Origin: Pyrus communis
Lineage: Eukaryota > Streptophyta > Magnoliopsida > Rosales > Rosaceae
Assembly (NCBI RefSeq): GCF_963583255.1
Contig: NC_084817.1
Span: 5,309,043 to 5,373,042, forward strand
Reading direction: 5' to 3'
Length of the DNA stretch: 64,000 nucleotides
Shown: piece after piece, positions 11,811 through 24,362 of the stretch
How the letters are laid out: each line of letters opens with the position of its first letter
How positions within the stretch are numbered: position 1 is the stretch's first letter
Position numbers and translations under genes: made by a program
The notes under the pieces: model-generated
Databases searched by the model: none
Told to the model about the DNA's origin: nothing
Seen by the model: only the letters and a program-made list of their open reading frames with translations

Positions 11811-14800
11811 ATGTCTTCCTCAAGCCACAAGAATGACGATGGTGTGTCGCCATTGTATCGTCAAGGTGAATCCTTGAGCAAGATGGGCTACTTCAAGGAT
11901 GCTTACTTCAAAATTAGCTCCAATGATTCATTTAGATACTTCCTTGAGACATATAGGCATGCCATTCCGTCTAGGGTGTATATGAGACGCGTCAAAGAAA
12001 GTAGCAGCTATGAACTATGTGGTCGGAATCAGAGAGCCATCAAGTTCCATCCTCATTACTTCATATTGGGATTCACTTTTTCCATGCAACGTTTCTTCCA
12101 AAAGATGCTCTACTCCATGAAGTGTGCCCCTGCCCAATGTTCTTCCAATGCGGTTCGCGTGATGGTGGGATTTCACAATCTAAGCCAATTCTTTGACTTG
12201 GATTTGACTATCAATGAATTTTGGTATTTCTTTGAGATTGGCCACATTGAAGGAGTTGGGTAGCTGCGATCTCGCCATAAGCTCTTTGACCACTCAAGCA
12301 AGGGTAACCATGACTGGGCCAAAGAGACTTTGGAGATAAGCGGAGAATGGGAGTCTGAGTTTTCCCTCTAGTTGCATGTTCCAACAGTCTTCATCCCTAG
12401 TAAGTAGACTGCTTAGTCCTTCGGCTGCTTTGTACTTTTGTTAGGCTACTTTCCGGTTTACTAATCATCTTTCTCCGTCCTTGTAGATTCAGAATTCAAC
12501 CCAACTCCTAAAGCTTCTTCAAATATGAAGAAGGTACATGTTGCCCTCGGTATCCCTTCCAAGTACTATGAGTAGTCTTGGTTGCTTAGTCCTCTTCACT
12601 GGGAGAAATGTGGGCTGCCCTCGAAAGAGAAGATAAAGTGAATCAAGGCTAAGGCATTGGCTTATCCAATCACCATTGTGGAGCCTGCTGCGAATGAAGG
12701 TGGGAAAAAGAGACATTCTTCGCCTGCTTAAGAGATGTCGGCTAAAAAAAAGCAAAAGACTTCTTCCGCTGCTTAAGTGGGTTCGCTAGTTGCCCTCAAG
12801 CTTGTGATCGACTTGACTTCTTCCAAGGGTGAGAATGATGAAGCTGCTAAATCCGTGCTAGTGACGCATGTCGTTCTGAAGGTGGCTAGTTTGATTGCTG
12901 ATAGGATTGCTCAACGTAAAAGTTCCGATGTGCCCTCAATGCCAAAATTTATGCCTAAACATCCGTCTGGGGCTAAGTCTAGTTCACATTCGGATAGGCT
13001 TGCTACTATAAAAAGCAACAAGATGCCTTTGCTTGCTAAAGTGGTGCCAAAACTCATTCCCTCCATTGTTGAGACCAACTTGTCTGCTGATAAGAAGGAG
13101 ACTGCTTGTGTGGGCAGTTGTGAGAAATCCACAAAGTCTGCTTCTGGAGAAGCTGCTGAGATTTGTGCGCTCTTGAAACCAGATCAGCTTAAATACATGG
13201 ATGTGTGTGCCAAGTTTATTGATGGCGTCAAAGGGGTTGTTGGCCTAAGTTCCTTTGCGAAGCGCATGACTGAGTATATGAGGACTGCTCTGCTGGTTAT
13301 GATGCAGAAGACGACGATTCTAGCAGCCGAGTCTATGCTCCATGATCACGAGGATACCAAGGCTGCCAAGGAGGTGGTAAGAATTATGGAAGCCGAATCT
13401 TATTCCTCGACCGAGAAAGTCAAGAAGTTAGAATTTGAGCTTGCTGCTTTGAAAAGGTCTAATATCTCTGTGAGAACCCAAAATTTTTTTTAATTAGTTA
13501 GTAGTGCAAGTGTTTGATTTAACTCTCTAAATTATATAGTTTAGACTAATATGTAAATTGGTTCATATATTTGAGATTCATTATATATATTATATACTAT
13601 ATACTTTTAACAAAAAAAGAAAAAGAAGACAAATACAATATTTTGTTATTAATTTATTGATTTTTATTTTTTTTATTGTTTCCTTCTGCTGGACGACAAC
13701 TCCAATAAGGAGTTCACAATCTCCTTATCTCCTTTAGTCTAAAAGGGGAAAAAGAAACCCTAGCTTTTCCTCTCTTCGAATTTCAGAAGCAAGAAATAAG
13801 TTTTTTTTTTCTTTTGGTCTTTGAGTCTTCAATTCCATACTTATCTATAGTCAAATTGGAGTAGCCAACAAGTAATTCATAAGGTAAGTTTGTTTTTGTT
13901 TCCTTATGACTGTACATTGAGCTTGTGTTTTACATGCTTCTTTCTCTCTTACCACCACACATGAATTTGAAATTAGGAGGTGTGTTATTTTCATTTGCTA
14001 GGATTTTCATCTCAATCTAGTTACCATGTGGGTAGTCAGGTAAATCCTCCTCTTACTGCTAGTAAGCAGGAGGTGTTCAATTTTTGTGGCTTGGTGGCTT
14101 GTGTCACCTGAGCGTTAGTTCCAGGAGAGCTTGTGGAGTCGATGGAAGCAGGAGGTAGAGGTCTAAGAAGCAGGTGGTGAAGCGTCTAGAGTTAGGTATC
14201 ATGATTGTTAGGGATAAGTACGAGTTTTTAGCCAGTTAAAAAGAAACAAAAGCCTGTATAAATAGGGAGTCAATAGTTTTTTTGAGAATCAACAGTAATA
14301 GAAATGCCAGCCAAAAAGCTTTATAGTTTCAGAAGGCTAGTGAAGGAGAAAGGATGCTAAGAGTTGAAGTATTTTTCTTTTGGTTAGACTTCTCATTCCT
14401 TTATTTGTTTCATTTCTATTTTAGGGGGGCTTTGAAGAGGTTGGTTAATCAATAGTCAATCTCTTTCAACCAAAAACCCTCATAATTTTTTTTATAGAAT
14501 GTTCAGTTTCCCTTTTGATTTCAAATATAATTATGTTCTGTTACTGTTTAAAACAGAGAGCTTTCATAAACTCAAAAAGAAAAAGTCTTTTAGGTTGAGG
14601 TTTTGGTTATGGATTGGTATGAAGGAAGGGATGTTAAGGTGAATTTTTGAATCATGAAACTGTTGAACTAGTCATCCAATTCAATAAACAAATTTTGGTG
14701 TTGGAAACGAGTTCTGATTGTAATAATATATTTAGATATTATTGTGGATTCGTACAGATATCCAATATTAATTTTGCATAACAAATTTCCACCATACAAA

Positions 14801-15490
14801 AACTTTTAGTTTTAAAACTATTTTTACTAGAAAACTGAAGTATGTTTTGTTTGGGTTATTATTATACATACTTATTAAAGTATGTATTCTACAAAGTCTA
14901 TTTATAATACGAGTTATATTGTATGCTTAAATAGTGATAGTTTATACTTTGAATAGGAACTCACGAGTTGGACCAAGATGCTTGATCAGTTTGGCAGTTA
15001 CGTGGACTTACATTGTAGCTTTGGAACCAGGTAGGGGGTGCTTGGGAAACCTTATAAATATTTATTTTTTTTATAATCTTATTAATACATATTGATTGAT
15101 ATTTATCTCTGTGGTTGGATTCATAAATTCATTGCCTACACGATTACTTGGATGGATTGATATACATGTTTTTCATTCATTTGTTAAACAATGAACTGAT
15201 TACCTTGAGTTGAGATTCTTGTGAAGGAGATAGGGAAATGGGCATTGAGGAAGGCTTTTGTGTAGTTGAGCCTAATTCTTGGCAGGTACCAAGTCTCAGG
15301 CTAGCCCCAAAGTGCATAATAATTTAAGGGTAATACGGGACTGGCGAAAGGGAATTAGGCATGAGCACTAACAAAGGGAAAATAAGGTGTTTGGGTTTAG
15401 GTTAATAGGGTTTGAAGAGAGAAACTTTGTGCATTCATACATATCATTTTTCTAATGTGTTTTAACTACATAAAAATAATATACTCATGG

Positions 15491-15534
<44 letters not shown>

Positions 15535-16640
15535 AGGTATAATGTCCCTACTGAGCTTTATGCTCCCCCTAATTAAATTTGTGCAGGTTCAGAACCAGAG
15601 AATTAAGTCATGTGCTAGAGATGTTACTTGTTGTATGATATGTGTAAATAGAAATAAAATAAAGAGCTTGGTGGTGTTTGCTCTTTTGTTTGAATAAGGA
15701 ACAAGAAGCTTTATGTAAATTTATGTAAAGTGTACTTTGTAAAACTTGAGAATTATCTCTTGGTGAATAAATGTGAATTATGTTTGAACTGATTTATATC
15801 TTCTAAATAATTATTTTTTTTCTTTTCTTTCTTCACTATTTAACTATGGATTAATCTATTCTTAAATATTTTATTCCATATTAAATTTTGAATCATGCCT
15901 TAATTAGAGTTTTAAGTTAATACTCCAATTAAGGTGTGATAATCTCTGGCCCTACTTCTTTGCAGCTTAAGGCCATTCGCCAAAAGATCGTGGATTTGAA
16001 GACTAGGCTTGATGCGATCCAAGTAAAGTATGAAAGTGTAGGGAAGTAGATCGGGTGTTACATACCTCAGATTCAAGACCTTGAACGTGCCATTTTTGAG
16101 TTTTGCCCTGCTGCTTACACAAAGGACGAAGAACTGATCGCTGCTTACAACCAAGTAATCCACTCCAAGAAGGTCGTTGACAGGCTTGAACCTCAAGTGT
16201 TGGAACTCCAAGGTGCATTGAAGATCAACAACAATCTGAAGAAGGAAGTGGAGGAGCTACAGTAGGTCCATGCTGGTCTGCTCAAGGAGAATAAGCAGTT
16301 GAAGGGTGAAAAGGCCAAATCCAAGGCTTCACTTACTCAGAGTTAAGCCGATTTATACAAGCTGAGATATGTAGAGTATTACTTTGGGAGGCCATCTAAC
16401 TTTGATTTTGTTGGTAAAGACTTTGAGACATTCTCCATTTCTCCAGAAGACTTGCTCGCCTTTACTTTTGAGGCTTCCATCGATGAGGTAGTCAGATAAG
16501 CTGATGCCCAGGTAAGAGCAGCCAGGGGTGAAGCGTCAAATGGTGCCGCTACTGAGGATATCGCAGCTGCTGAAGGTGTGGTGATCGAGTAGTCGTAGAG
16601 TGTCCAAGCTACTGAAGAGTAGTCTTTTGGGTATTCTTTA
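11811..16640 (+). pseudogene. Antisense extra ORF of the gypsy element (putative gypsy-type 'transposase_28' domain), broken
   Basis: The frame opens at ATG 11811 (MSSSSHKNDDGVSPLYRQG) and runs to a stop at 12261. It contains FHPHYFILGFTFSMQRFF, APAQCSSNAVRVMVGFHNLS and LDLTINEFWYFFEIGHIEG, which I recognise as the plant 'putative gypsy type transposon' domain (Pfam PF04195). Coding resemblance continues past the stop and frameshifts through a Lys/Ser-rich middle (12777-13468). It then resumes after the solo LTR at 15947 with a coiled-coil tail (LEPQVLELQGALKI; GKDFETFSISPEDLLAFTFE), petering out near 16640. This gene runs opposite to gag-pol. Such antisense extra ORFs are known in Tat-lineage elements; their function is not established. 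Here it is a pseudogene. Confidence 0.8.
13469..15941 (+). mobile_element. 2.47-kb solo LTR inserted in the antisense ORF
   Basis: It begins TGTGAGAACCCAAAA and ends AATTAAGGTGTGATA (final CA mutated to TA), flanked by the perfect TSD ATCTC at 13464-13468 and 15942-15946. The ORF it splits continues on both sides, which confirms the borders. A TATA motif (GTATAAATAGGGA) lies near 14256, and an AT repeat at about 15494-15533. It has no coding sequence, primer site or second LTR. The length and the TGTGAGAACCC start suggest a chromovirus-type Ty3/gypsy LTR; that lineage is inference. Strand is chosen from the TATA motif. Confidence 0.85.
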
Positions 16641-17506
16641 GGATTTTTTTTGTTTTCCTTGTTGTTTTTTGCTTGAACTCCTTCAATCTTTGCTAGTAGT
16701 TTACCAATTTTGCTAGAAAAATTAATAAACTTGCTTCATTCGCTTTTCTCCATCTTTGCTTCTTTTGTTCATGCCCTAACCTTTAGACTTTATAAACCAG
16801 TGGCAAGCGTGCTACTTTTTTATAAGCAGGCAAGCCTGCGTAGCCCATGCGGCTAGTATGTGTTGGTGTAGAACTTTGCAAAGTTATTAGCCATAGGGTT
16901 GGTAGTTGTATGCCTTACAGAAGCAAACAAGTTTGCGTAACCACAAGGTTGTTAACCCTGACTTTCTCTAATTTCGTAGGTTGAGTAACAAGTATCACAA
17001 TACTTTAGGACTTAGAGTAGATCGTTTCGCGCTTTGGCAGAAATGAAGCCCATCGATTGCGTAGCATGTCAACAATGAATGAGGTTCGTATATGCGCGCT
17101 TAACGTTTAACCTCTCACAGAAACGTGCAGTTGTATAAGTTTAGCGCAGTTTACTACTCGAAGGGCAAGTCATAGGCAGTCTTCTGGTAATCGTAGGCTA
17201 CCTTAGTGTACTAGGTAGCAGCTATAGGGTTTCAGGACATCAGTCCATAAGGCATACTGCGTTATGTGCCCTCTCCGTCTCTAGGGCTCGGTTCACCGCA
17301 GATTAGGTCAAAAAATCCAGAATCCTTTAGTTAGCTAAGCATTGAAAAAGACCATTGTGGCCATTTCTAGGAATCCCAGCTCAAGCCATCGTGCATCTAG
17401 TTATACTAGGGCAGTCTGGCTCGTCCATGTCTGGATATTCAAAATGTTGAGTTTATCCTCTCGCGTTAGAGAGCAGACCCATATGGGTGTCAAGGAATTG
17501 GTTTAC
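16641..17506. other. Gypsy interior, non-coding spacer
   Basis: This lies between the end of the antisense ORF and the 3' end of pol. It is GC-richer than host spacers and rich in short repeats of the AAGCAGGCAAGCCTGCG kind near 16825-16930. No open frame of note is seen. Confidence 0.5.
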
Positions 17507-17798
17507 TATCACATCCTGGCCCAAGCCCTCACCACATTCCGAGCCCGACTCCACCGTAGCACGATATTGTCTGCTTTGGGCCCCTATCACGCCCTCACGA
17601 TTTTGTTTCTGGAACTCACACAAGAACTTCCCAATTGGTCACTTATCCTGGAATGCTCTCGCACGAACTCGCTTAACTTTGGAGTTCCGATGGAACCCGA
17701 AGCCAGTGAGCTCCCAAAAAGCCTCGTGTTAGGTAAAGATGGAAATATACATATAAAGCTTACATGATCCACTCCCCCGGGCAATGTGGGGTGTTATA
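17507..17798 (-). mobile_element. Degenerate Cassandra solo LTR in the gypsy spacer
   Basis: This 292-bp diverged copy begins TATCACATCCTGGCCC and ends GGGGTGTTATA, where the family has TGTCACATCC and GGATGTCACA. It is still flanked by an intact TSD, TTTAC (17502-17506 and 17799-17803). The 5S-like box C reads GATAAGTGACC on the minus strand instead of GATGGGTGACC, so the pol III promoter is probably dead. It is much older than the copies at 6477 and 48159, and younger than the gypsy element it sits in. Confidence 0.88.
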
Positions 17799-18088
17799 TT
17801 TACCCTCTCATGCTGGAAAGCATGGTTGGTCCTTCGAGGGGTGTAATTCCTGCAATGAGTCCCTAAGAAGGGCGCGATCTTCTTTTGAAGTGCATGAATG
17901 ATTAGTTTTCGTAAACATGTAGTTGAGCCAAGTTATAAATTACTTCTCAATTCCTCATTGAAAAACAAGTGAAATGAACGAAAACTTAGCAGCAAAGTAG
18001 AGACTGCATAACAACTGGATAATCGTTAGCTCCCAAGGTGGTACCCGTTGAGCTGCTTGAGTTCTTCGGGCTTTAATGTGGTGGGAGG

Positions 18089-21000
18089 TCATACATGGTA
18101 CTTCCTCAGATTGTAGGCATTCCACTGCTTTTCGATCTCTTTATTGTTCATGGTGGCGATGATGTAATTACCCTTGCTGCCTACTCTGGTGATTTTATAC
18201 GGCCCTTCCAAGATGGGATCCATCTTTTTAGAGCTTTCTCTGCTAGTAGTGATGAAGGCTTTTCTTAGGACTAAATCTTCAAGTTGGAACTGCCGGATCT
18301 TGGCCCTTTTGTTGTAGTTGGAAAGGAGCTGCTGCTGGTATGCTACGATGCGGGTGATGGTCTACTTGCATTTCTCTTCTGCTAGATCTAAGCTTGTGGC
18401 TCTCTCCTTACTATTCTTCTCAATGCTTGGCAGTAGAGTGCTGCTACTTGGCACGATGACATTGGGAGATATGATTGTTTCTGAACCAAATGCCAAAGAG
18501 AAAGAAGTATCATTGGTGGCTAGTCGCTTAGTCATGCAATATGCCCATAGAGAAAGAAGTATCATTGGTGGCTAGTCGCTTGGTCGTGCAATATGCCCAT
18601 AGACACCCGGGGAGTTCGTTTGGCCACTTTCCCTTCTTGTCGGAGAGGGATTTCTTGAGGCAGTTGAGAATCATCCTGTTGGATGCTTCGGCCTACTTAT
18701 TGCCTTGAGGATATCTAGGCATGGACATATGCTGCTTGATGCCATATTTTTAGAAGAACTTCGCCAATTCTTTGCCTACGAATTACAAGCCATTGTCAAT
18801 GACAATGGATTGAGGGATGCCAAATCGGTAAATGATGTTCCTCTATATGAAGCGCTCTATGTCTGCCTGAGTCGTGGTTGTCATAGGCTCCGCTTCTACT
18901 TATTTGGTAAAGTAATCAGTTACCACGATCATCATGCCTCTGCCTCTAGTAGCAGGCGGCATTGGCCCTACCATGTTGATTGCCAACTGCATGAACGGTT
19001 AAGGACTCGTCTGTGGGTGTAGTTCGCTGACAGGCAGTATGGGTACCGGCTTGTAGCGTTGGCAGCAGTCGTACTTTTGTGCTAATTCTTTAGCATCTTG
19101 ATGCATGGTAGGTCAGTAATAGCCTACATTAAAAGCTTCATGTGCTAAGGATCGGCCTCCAGAGTGATTTCCACAAACGCTTTCGTGGATTGAGCTTAGA
19201 ACCTTTAGGTCATCGGGAGGCCCTAAGTAACGAAGATGTGGTCCAGTGTAGGATCTTCTGACTAGAATGCCGTTCCATATATAGTAGCATACTGCCTTTA
19301 TTTGGAGCTTTCTAGACTCTAACTTTTTCGTGGGGAGTGTATCATTGACCAGGTAGTCTATAATAGAACTTTGCCAGTTAAGAGTTATACTAACCTGTGA
19401 CACTTCGGCTGCCAGCTCCGCCTCTATGCTTGGCTTGTATAGTTAGTCCACCAGAATAGAGTGTTTGAGTTGGTGATCGAGGACGGAGCCTAGGCCGGCT
19501 AGTGCATCTGCATGGGCATTGTCTGCCCGCGGAACTTGAGTGAGGGTGTAAGTCTGAAATGCCTAAAGTTGCTTGCGTACCTTCTCTAGGTAATACACCA
19601 TTTTTGGATGTTTTGCCATGTGACTTGTGAGCTTTTTCACCCCCAAGTCTCTTGCCATTTGAAGGCCTGCTATCAGGGCTTCGTACTCCACTTTGTTGTT
19701 GGATGCTTTGAAGCTTGGAGTGATCACCTGCTCAAGCATCGAACCGTCTAGGGTGACAAGGACCACGTCTACTCCTGAGCCTTTGTTGTTGGATGCGTCG
19801 TCGACATGCAAATGCCATAAGTTTACATTAGGTGGAGTAGGCGACGCTAAAGTGTGCTCGGCTACCTCCAGGGCGTTGTTGGGCCGCTCTGTTATGTTGC
19901 CTAGGCTATGCGTGAATTCTGCTAAGGTTTGAGCCTTTATCGCCGTGTAGGGTCAGAAAACTAAATCGTATTGGCCAAGTTCCAACACTCATTTCATCAC
20001 TCGTTGAAAATTATCCAAACCATGTAAGATTGATAGTAGAAGATATTGAGTCATGAAGTATGGTCTGAGCTTCTGAGCCGCAACAACTAGCGCCAAAATT
20101 AATGTTTCAATCTTGAAATATATAATTTCCTCATCGAGAAGAGCTTTAGAAGTGTAGAATACTGACAACTGGGCCCTCAGCTCTTCTCATATGAGGACAG
20201 AGCTCACTACTACTTCTGAGATTGCCAAGTAGATGTATAAGTCCTCATCTGCTTCCGACTTGGATAATAAGAGATGTGATGTGAGATACTTCTTCAAGTC
20301 TTGGAAAGCTCTTTCACATTCATCATCCCATTTGTCTCATTGTGCCCTCTTGAATGCCTTGAAAAAGGGTTTACATCGATCGGTGGATCACGAGAGAAAA
20401 CGATTGAGAGCGACTGCTTGTCCGGTCAAGCTTTGAATCTCCTTCAAGGTAGATGGAGATTTTATCTCTAATATCATTCTGATTTGCTTGAGATGTGCTT
20501 CTATTCCTCGTTGGGTTACTAGGTACCTTAAGAATCTGCCTGAAGATACTCCAAATGTGCATTTGGCAAGATTGATTTTCATCTTGTACTTTCTAAGGAT
20601 GTCGAAAGTTTTCGCCAAATTACCGATGTGATTTGATCGCTGTTTGCCCTTCACCATGATGTTGTCGATATAGACCTCTATGGTTACTCAAATTTTCTTT
20701 TTGAACATTATGTTTACTAATCTTTGGTAACTGGACCTTACGTTCTTGAGGTCAAAGGGCATGACCTTGTAGCAGTAGGTGCCTTGCTCGATCACAAACA
20801 CAATATTTTTCTTGTCGGGCTCGTACATGGCTATTTGGTTGTAGTCAGAGTAGGCGTCCAAGAAACTGAGCAGCTGGTTCCCAGAAGTCGAATCTACTAA
20901 TTGATCGATTTGGGGAAGTAGATAAGGATCATTTGGGCATGCTTTGTTAAGGTTGATGTAGTCTACGCAAACTCTCCACTTGCCATTCTCTTTTTTCTTC

Positions 21001-23340
21001 ACCAGCACGACGTTGGCAAGCCATGCTGAGTACGCTACCTCTTCTATGAATCCGGCCTCTAGTAGCTTGTCAATTTTCGCTTCGATGATTACCACTCGCT
21101 CGGGTGCAAAATGTCTTATCTTTTGGATCACCGATTTGGCAGCGGGGATCGACGTGCAGCTTGTGGTAAGCTAGCTTGGGGTTGATGTCGGGTACGTCGG
21201 AAGGTGACCACGTAAAGACGTCACGATTTTCCTTAAGGACTTCATTCTCTACTAGATTCAATCTTTCAGACGTAAGCCAATTCTAACTGTCTTTTTTGGC
21301 TGCTGGGTTTCCATTCTATCTCATATGCTGTCGCATTGGTTTGGACACCATCTTCTTGATCCGCTTGCTATAATTGTTATTGAGTAGCTTCGTCATCCTT
21401 TCAGACCTTGGTAGCCTCTATGGGGGTAAATATCTTCTTCTTTGATTTCTTCAATACTTGTCATCGAGATATGGCCTGGTCAGACTTGATTTCTCTGACT
21501 CCTCATCCCAGGATGCGGAATCAGATTTTTTGATACTTGACGGAAGTGATGACATCCAGCTTTATTAGCCAAGGTATTTCTAGAATCCTATTGTAAGGAG
21601 ACAGGTTGGTTACTATTGTGAACGTCTGCTTTGAGACAACTAATGGTGTTTTCACATCAAGTGTGATGTGACCAATGACAGTCGAGATATGTCCGTTGAA
21701 TCGGGTGAGTACCTCCGCTCAACGTATGATTGTGCTTTCCATGCGCATCTTCTGAATGAATGAGAGTTGAAGTAGGTTGACTGCATTTCCATTGTCAACC
21801 ATCATTATGTCGACTATGGCATATGTTAGTTGGACAGATACCACCAACGTGTCGTCGTGCGCAAAGTCGACACCTTCGGCAGCTTGCTCGGTGAATCCAA
21901 AAATAGGTCCAGGTTGGGTATCGACTACTTGGACTTACGAGACTAGTAGAGCCTGCTGGATCTTCCGCTTCCTTGAATTGTTGGTAGCCCCCAAGTGTTC
22001 AGATTTGGCGAAGATGTCGTTAATCCGAATCGTCTTGTTGGGCGGTTCTTCGTCAGCATCTGCATTCCTTCTAGGCTGCGCAGTTGGCTTGTCCAAGTAC
22101 CTGTCGACTTTGCCTTCTTTCATGAGCTTCTCTAGGTAGTTCTTCCAAGTGTAGCAATCGTCAGTTGTGTGATCAGAACCTTGGTGGAATACGCAGTACT
22201 TGGTGTGATCTAACTTGGAAGTATCTCCATTTGATTGTTTCGGCAACTTAAACCATGGCTCGTTCTTGATGTCACGAATGATTTGGTGGATCGAGATTGA
22301 GAACTTAGAGTAGTTCTTGATAGTCGGGCCTTCTTTGGTCATAGTTCAATCCCCACGCTTGGCCTCCTACCTACTTTTGTTATACTGTTTCCCTACCTTC
22401 TTCTTTTGAACCACTGCTGACTCTTTTCGAGGCTGCTCGGGCGCATTGTCTACTCGCTAAGCCTCGTCCCAAAGTGCGTGTTTCTCTGCCAGAGCGAAAG
22501 AGTCTGCCAGGGTTAAATTCATGATCAATTCTCCAAACAGTGAGTGGTCTATTAGGAGTTTTTTTTGGAAGGCTGTGTTTGCTATTAAGTCGCTGTATCC
22601 GACTATCTTCGCCTTGTCTGCTTTGAACCTCTTCACGAGTCACGAAGCCACTTATTTGAGATCTTCTTTACGTTAAACAAGTGGTCGGACTTTTCTTAAT
22701 TGAGCGGTAGGACGAGTATTCTTTGGTGAAAACCAAGGAAAGATCATCAAAACTCCAGATAGATCATGGGGGTAGGGTGTGGAACCAATCTTGCGCATCG
22801 TCTTGTAAAGTGGTGGTGAATATCTTGCACATAAGAGCATCATTGTTCCGATAAAGGACCATCGTGCTTTGGTAATGCTTCAAGTGCCTTTCCGGATTTC
22901 CATCTCCTTTGAAAAATGTGAAATATAGTATGCTAAACTTACGTGTTCCGTCGAAATGCTTAGTTGGCGACTTCGTTACTTTGGAAATCACGCAATCGCT
23001 CGTTTAAGAACCTCTCTACCTCTTTCCGAATCTGCCTTTGTTGGGGTAATGAAGTTATCGGCTGCCCCCGGTCTTGACATGCTAGTCTGGCTACTATTCA
23101 ATGTGTTCAGCTCGTATACACTGCGACTGCGGTGCATATGGTTTGTTCCTAGCAGGCGAGGGAATCCCTCGTAGGTTGCCGATTGAACTTGAGTCAGATT
23201 GAGTTACTGCTCTTCTCCGTCCGTTGTGTTGTCTACTCCGTTGTGAGGTAGAAGATACTTCTTGCGGGCTTAGCCACAAATGAACACTTCGCCTTGAAGG
23301 TTGCTCACGTTGATTATAGGAATATGGCCCCAATCATGAA
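18089..23340 (-). pseudogene. gag-pol of the Tat-like gypsy element, multiply broken
   Basis: Minus-strand order. Gag: about 23333-21930, with FKGDGNPERHLKHYQ near 22900 and a CxxH...HxxxxC knuckle-like block (YCVFHQGSDHTTDDCYTW) near 22180. Protease: active-site segment MMVDNGNAVNLL near 21800. Reverse transcriptase: 21131-20640, with GKWRVCVDYINLNKACPNDP and LLSFLDAYSDYNQI. RNase H: about 20440-19560, with NNKGSGVDVVLVTLDGS and NKVEYEALIAGLQMARDLGV. Integrase: about 19400-18089, with the HESVCGNHSGGRSLAHEAF zinc-binding region, the VDxxGP-like core and a C-terminal QWNAYNLRKYHV before the stop at 18091-18089. The RT catalytic motif reads YIDN, not YIDD. Stops and frameshifts occur throughout, so no polyprotein can be made. 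Confidence 0.87.
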
Positions 23341-24341
23341 TGTATACTCGTCTGTGGGCCTAGTCGAGGGTGCACGCTTATCCGCAAGCTAACACGAGAG
23401 TATATGCTATCTCAAGGGCCCAGTCGGGAGTGTACACTGCCCAAACACTTGGTTGGTGGCTGGTCGAGTGGCTGCTTGTTGGGACGCCACTGGAGAGGTT
23501 CTTCATCTGCCCTTGTCTTACTTCGGGACACCTCGTATGGGGCACGTTGCATCTCGGTGCGTTACAAGAACTGATTCACCAAGGTCGTTTGCTGTGCGAG
23601 GGTACTTGTCAACTCTATGACTTGTCAAGACAAGTGTTGTTCTCCATTTGGGTTGAAAGCGCTTGGAAGGAATACGTCTGCTTAAGCAGTGGAAGTGTGG
23701 TAGACTCTGAGCATGAGATTTAAGTTGGGGAATGTCAAATCTGTGGAGAAATAAGGTGAAAATGCCCCCAGTTCAATTGTCGATCCAGAAATTTGGAGCT
23801 GGGATGGTTGAACTAGTCTTTGACTGATTTGGGTTGCTTAGAAGGCCACGAGAGTGGGTTGGGCCACGAGAGTGGGCTACTCGGCGTGCAGCGTATGTGG
23901 GTACGAGGCTAGGGCTCGGCTCGACAACATGTTAGCCTTGTGTTGGGCTTGAGTGGTTCGGGTTGGCTCGCCTTGAGCTTAGGCCCGTGTGGGCTTAAAT
24001 GGCACGGCTTGGGCCGTGGTTGTGGCACTGTGGACCTTGCCAAGGGTGGCTACCATGGTGGCCATCATGGTGGTTGCCATGGTGAAGCCCCGTGGGGGTG
24101 GTGTCGCTCAAGTCATCGTCATGTTGAGTCTTGTGGATCACCATGGTCCTATTTCTTGAACATTGGAATTTCCATTTGTCGAGGCTTCTGAATCTCTTAT
24201 CATTATACTTCTCTTTTATGTTTTATCTAAGAATTTTTATAAATGAAAATTCCAAGAATAACAACATACAAAAAATCTACAAATGAACAAGAAAACGAAA
24301 AACCTTGAATGTGAGAATCTTTTACGAGTGTGTGACTCAAA
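23341..24341. other. Gypsy leader region between primer site and gag
   Basis: About 1 kb of GC-rich sequence with GGCTTG/GGCC-rich runs, between the primer-binding-like site and the first gag similarity. No confident start codon for gag is visible. Poor-complexity GGTGGCCATCATGGTGG-type repeats lie near 24045-24090. Confidence 0.5.
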
Positions 24342-24362
24342 CTCTCGATGAAAGCACCAATT
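24342..24362 (-). other. Primer-binding-like site of the gypsy element
   Basis: On the minus strand, two bases after the 5' LTR end, the sequence reads TTGGTGCTTTCATCGAGAG. It contains TGG as expected for pairing with a tRNA 3' CCA end. I do not name the tRNA. Confidence 0.6.

Noticed and set aside
19693..23723. Plus-strand open frames at 19693-19932, 20980-21174, 21777-22139, 23370-23723
   Set aside because: They are antisense shadows of the gypsy gag-pol on the minus strand.
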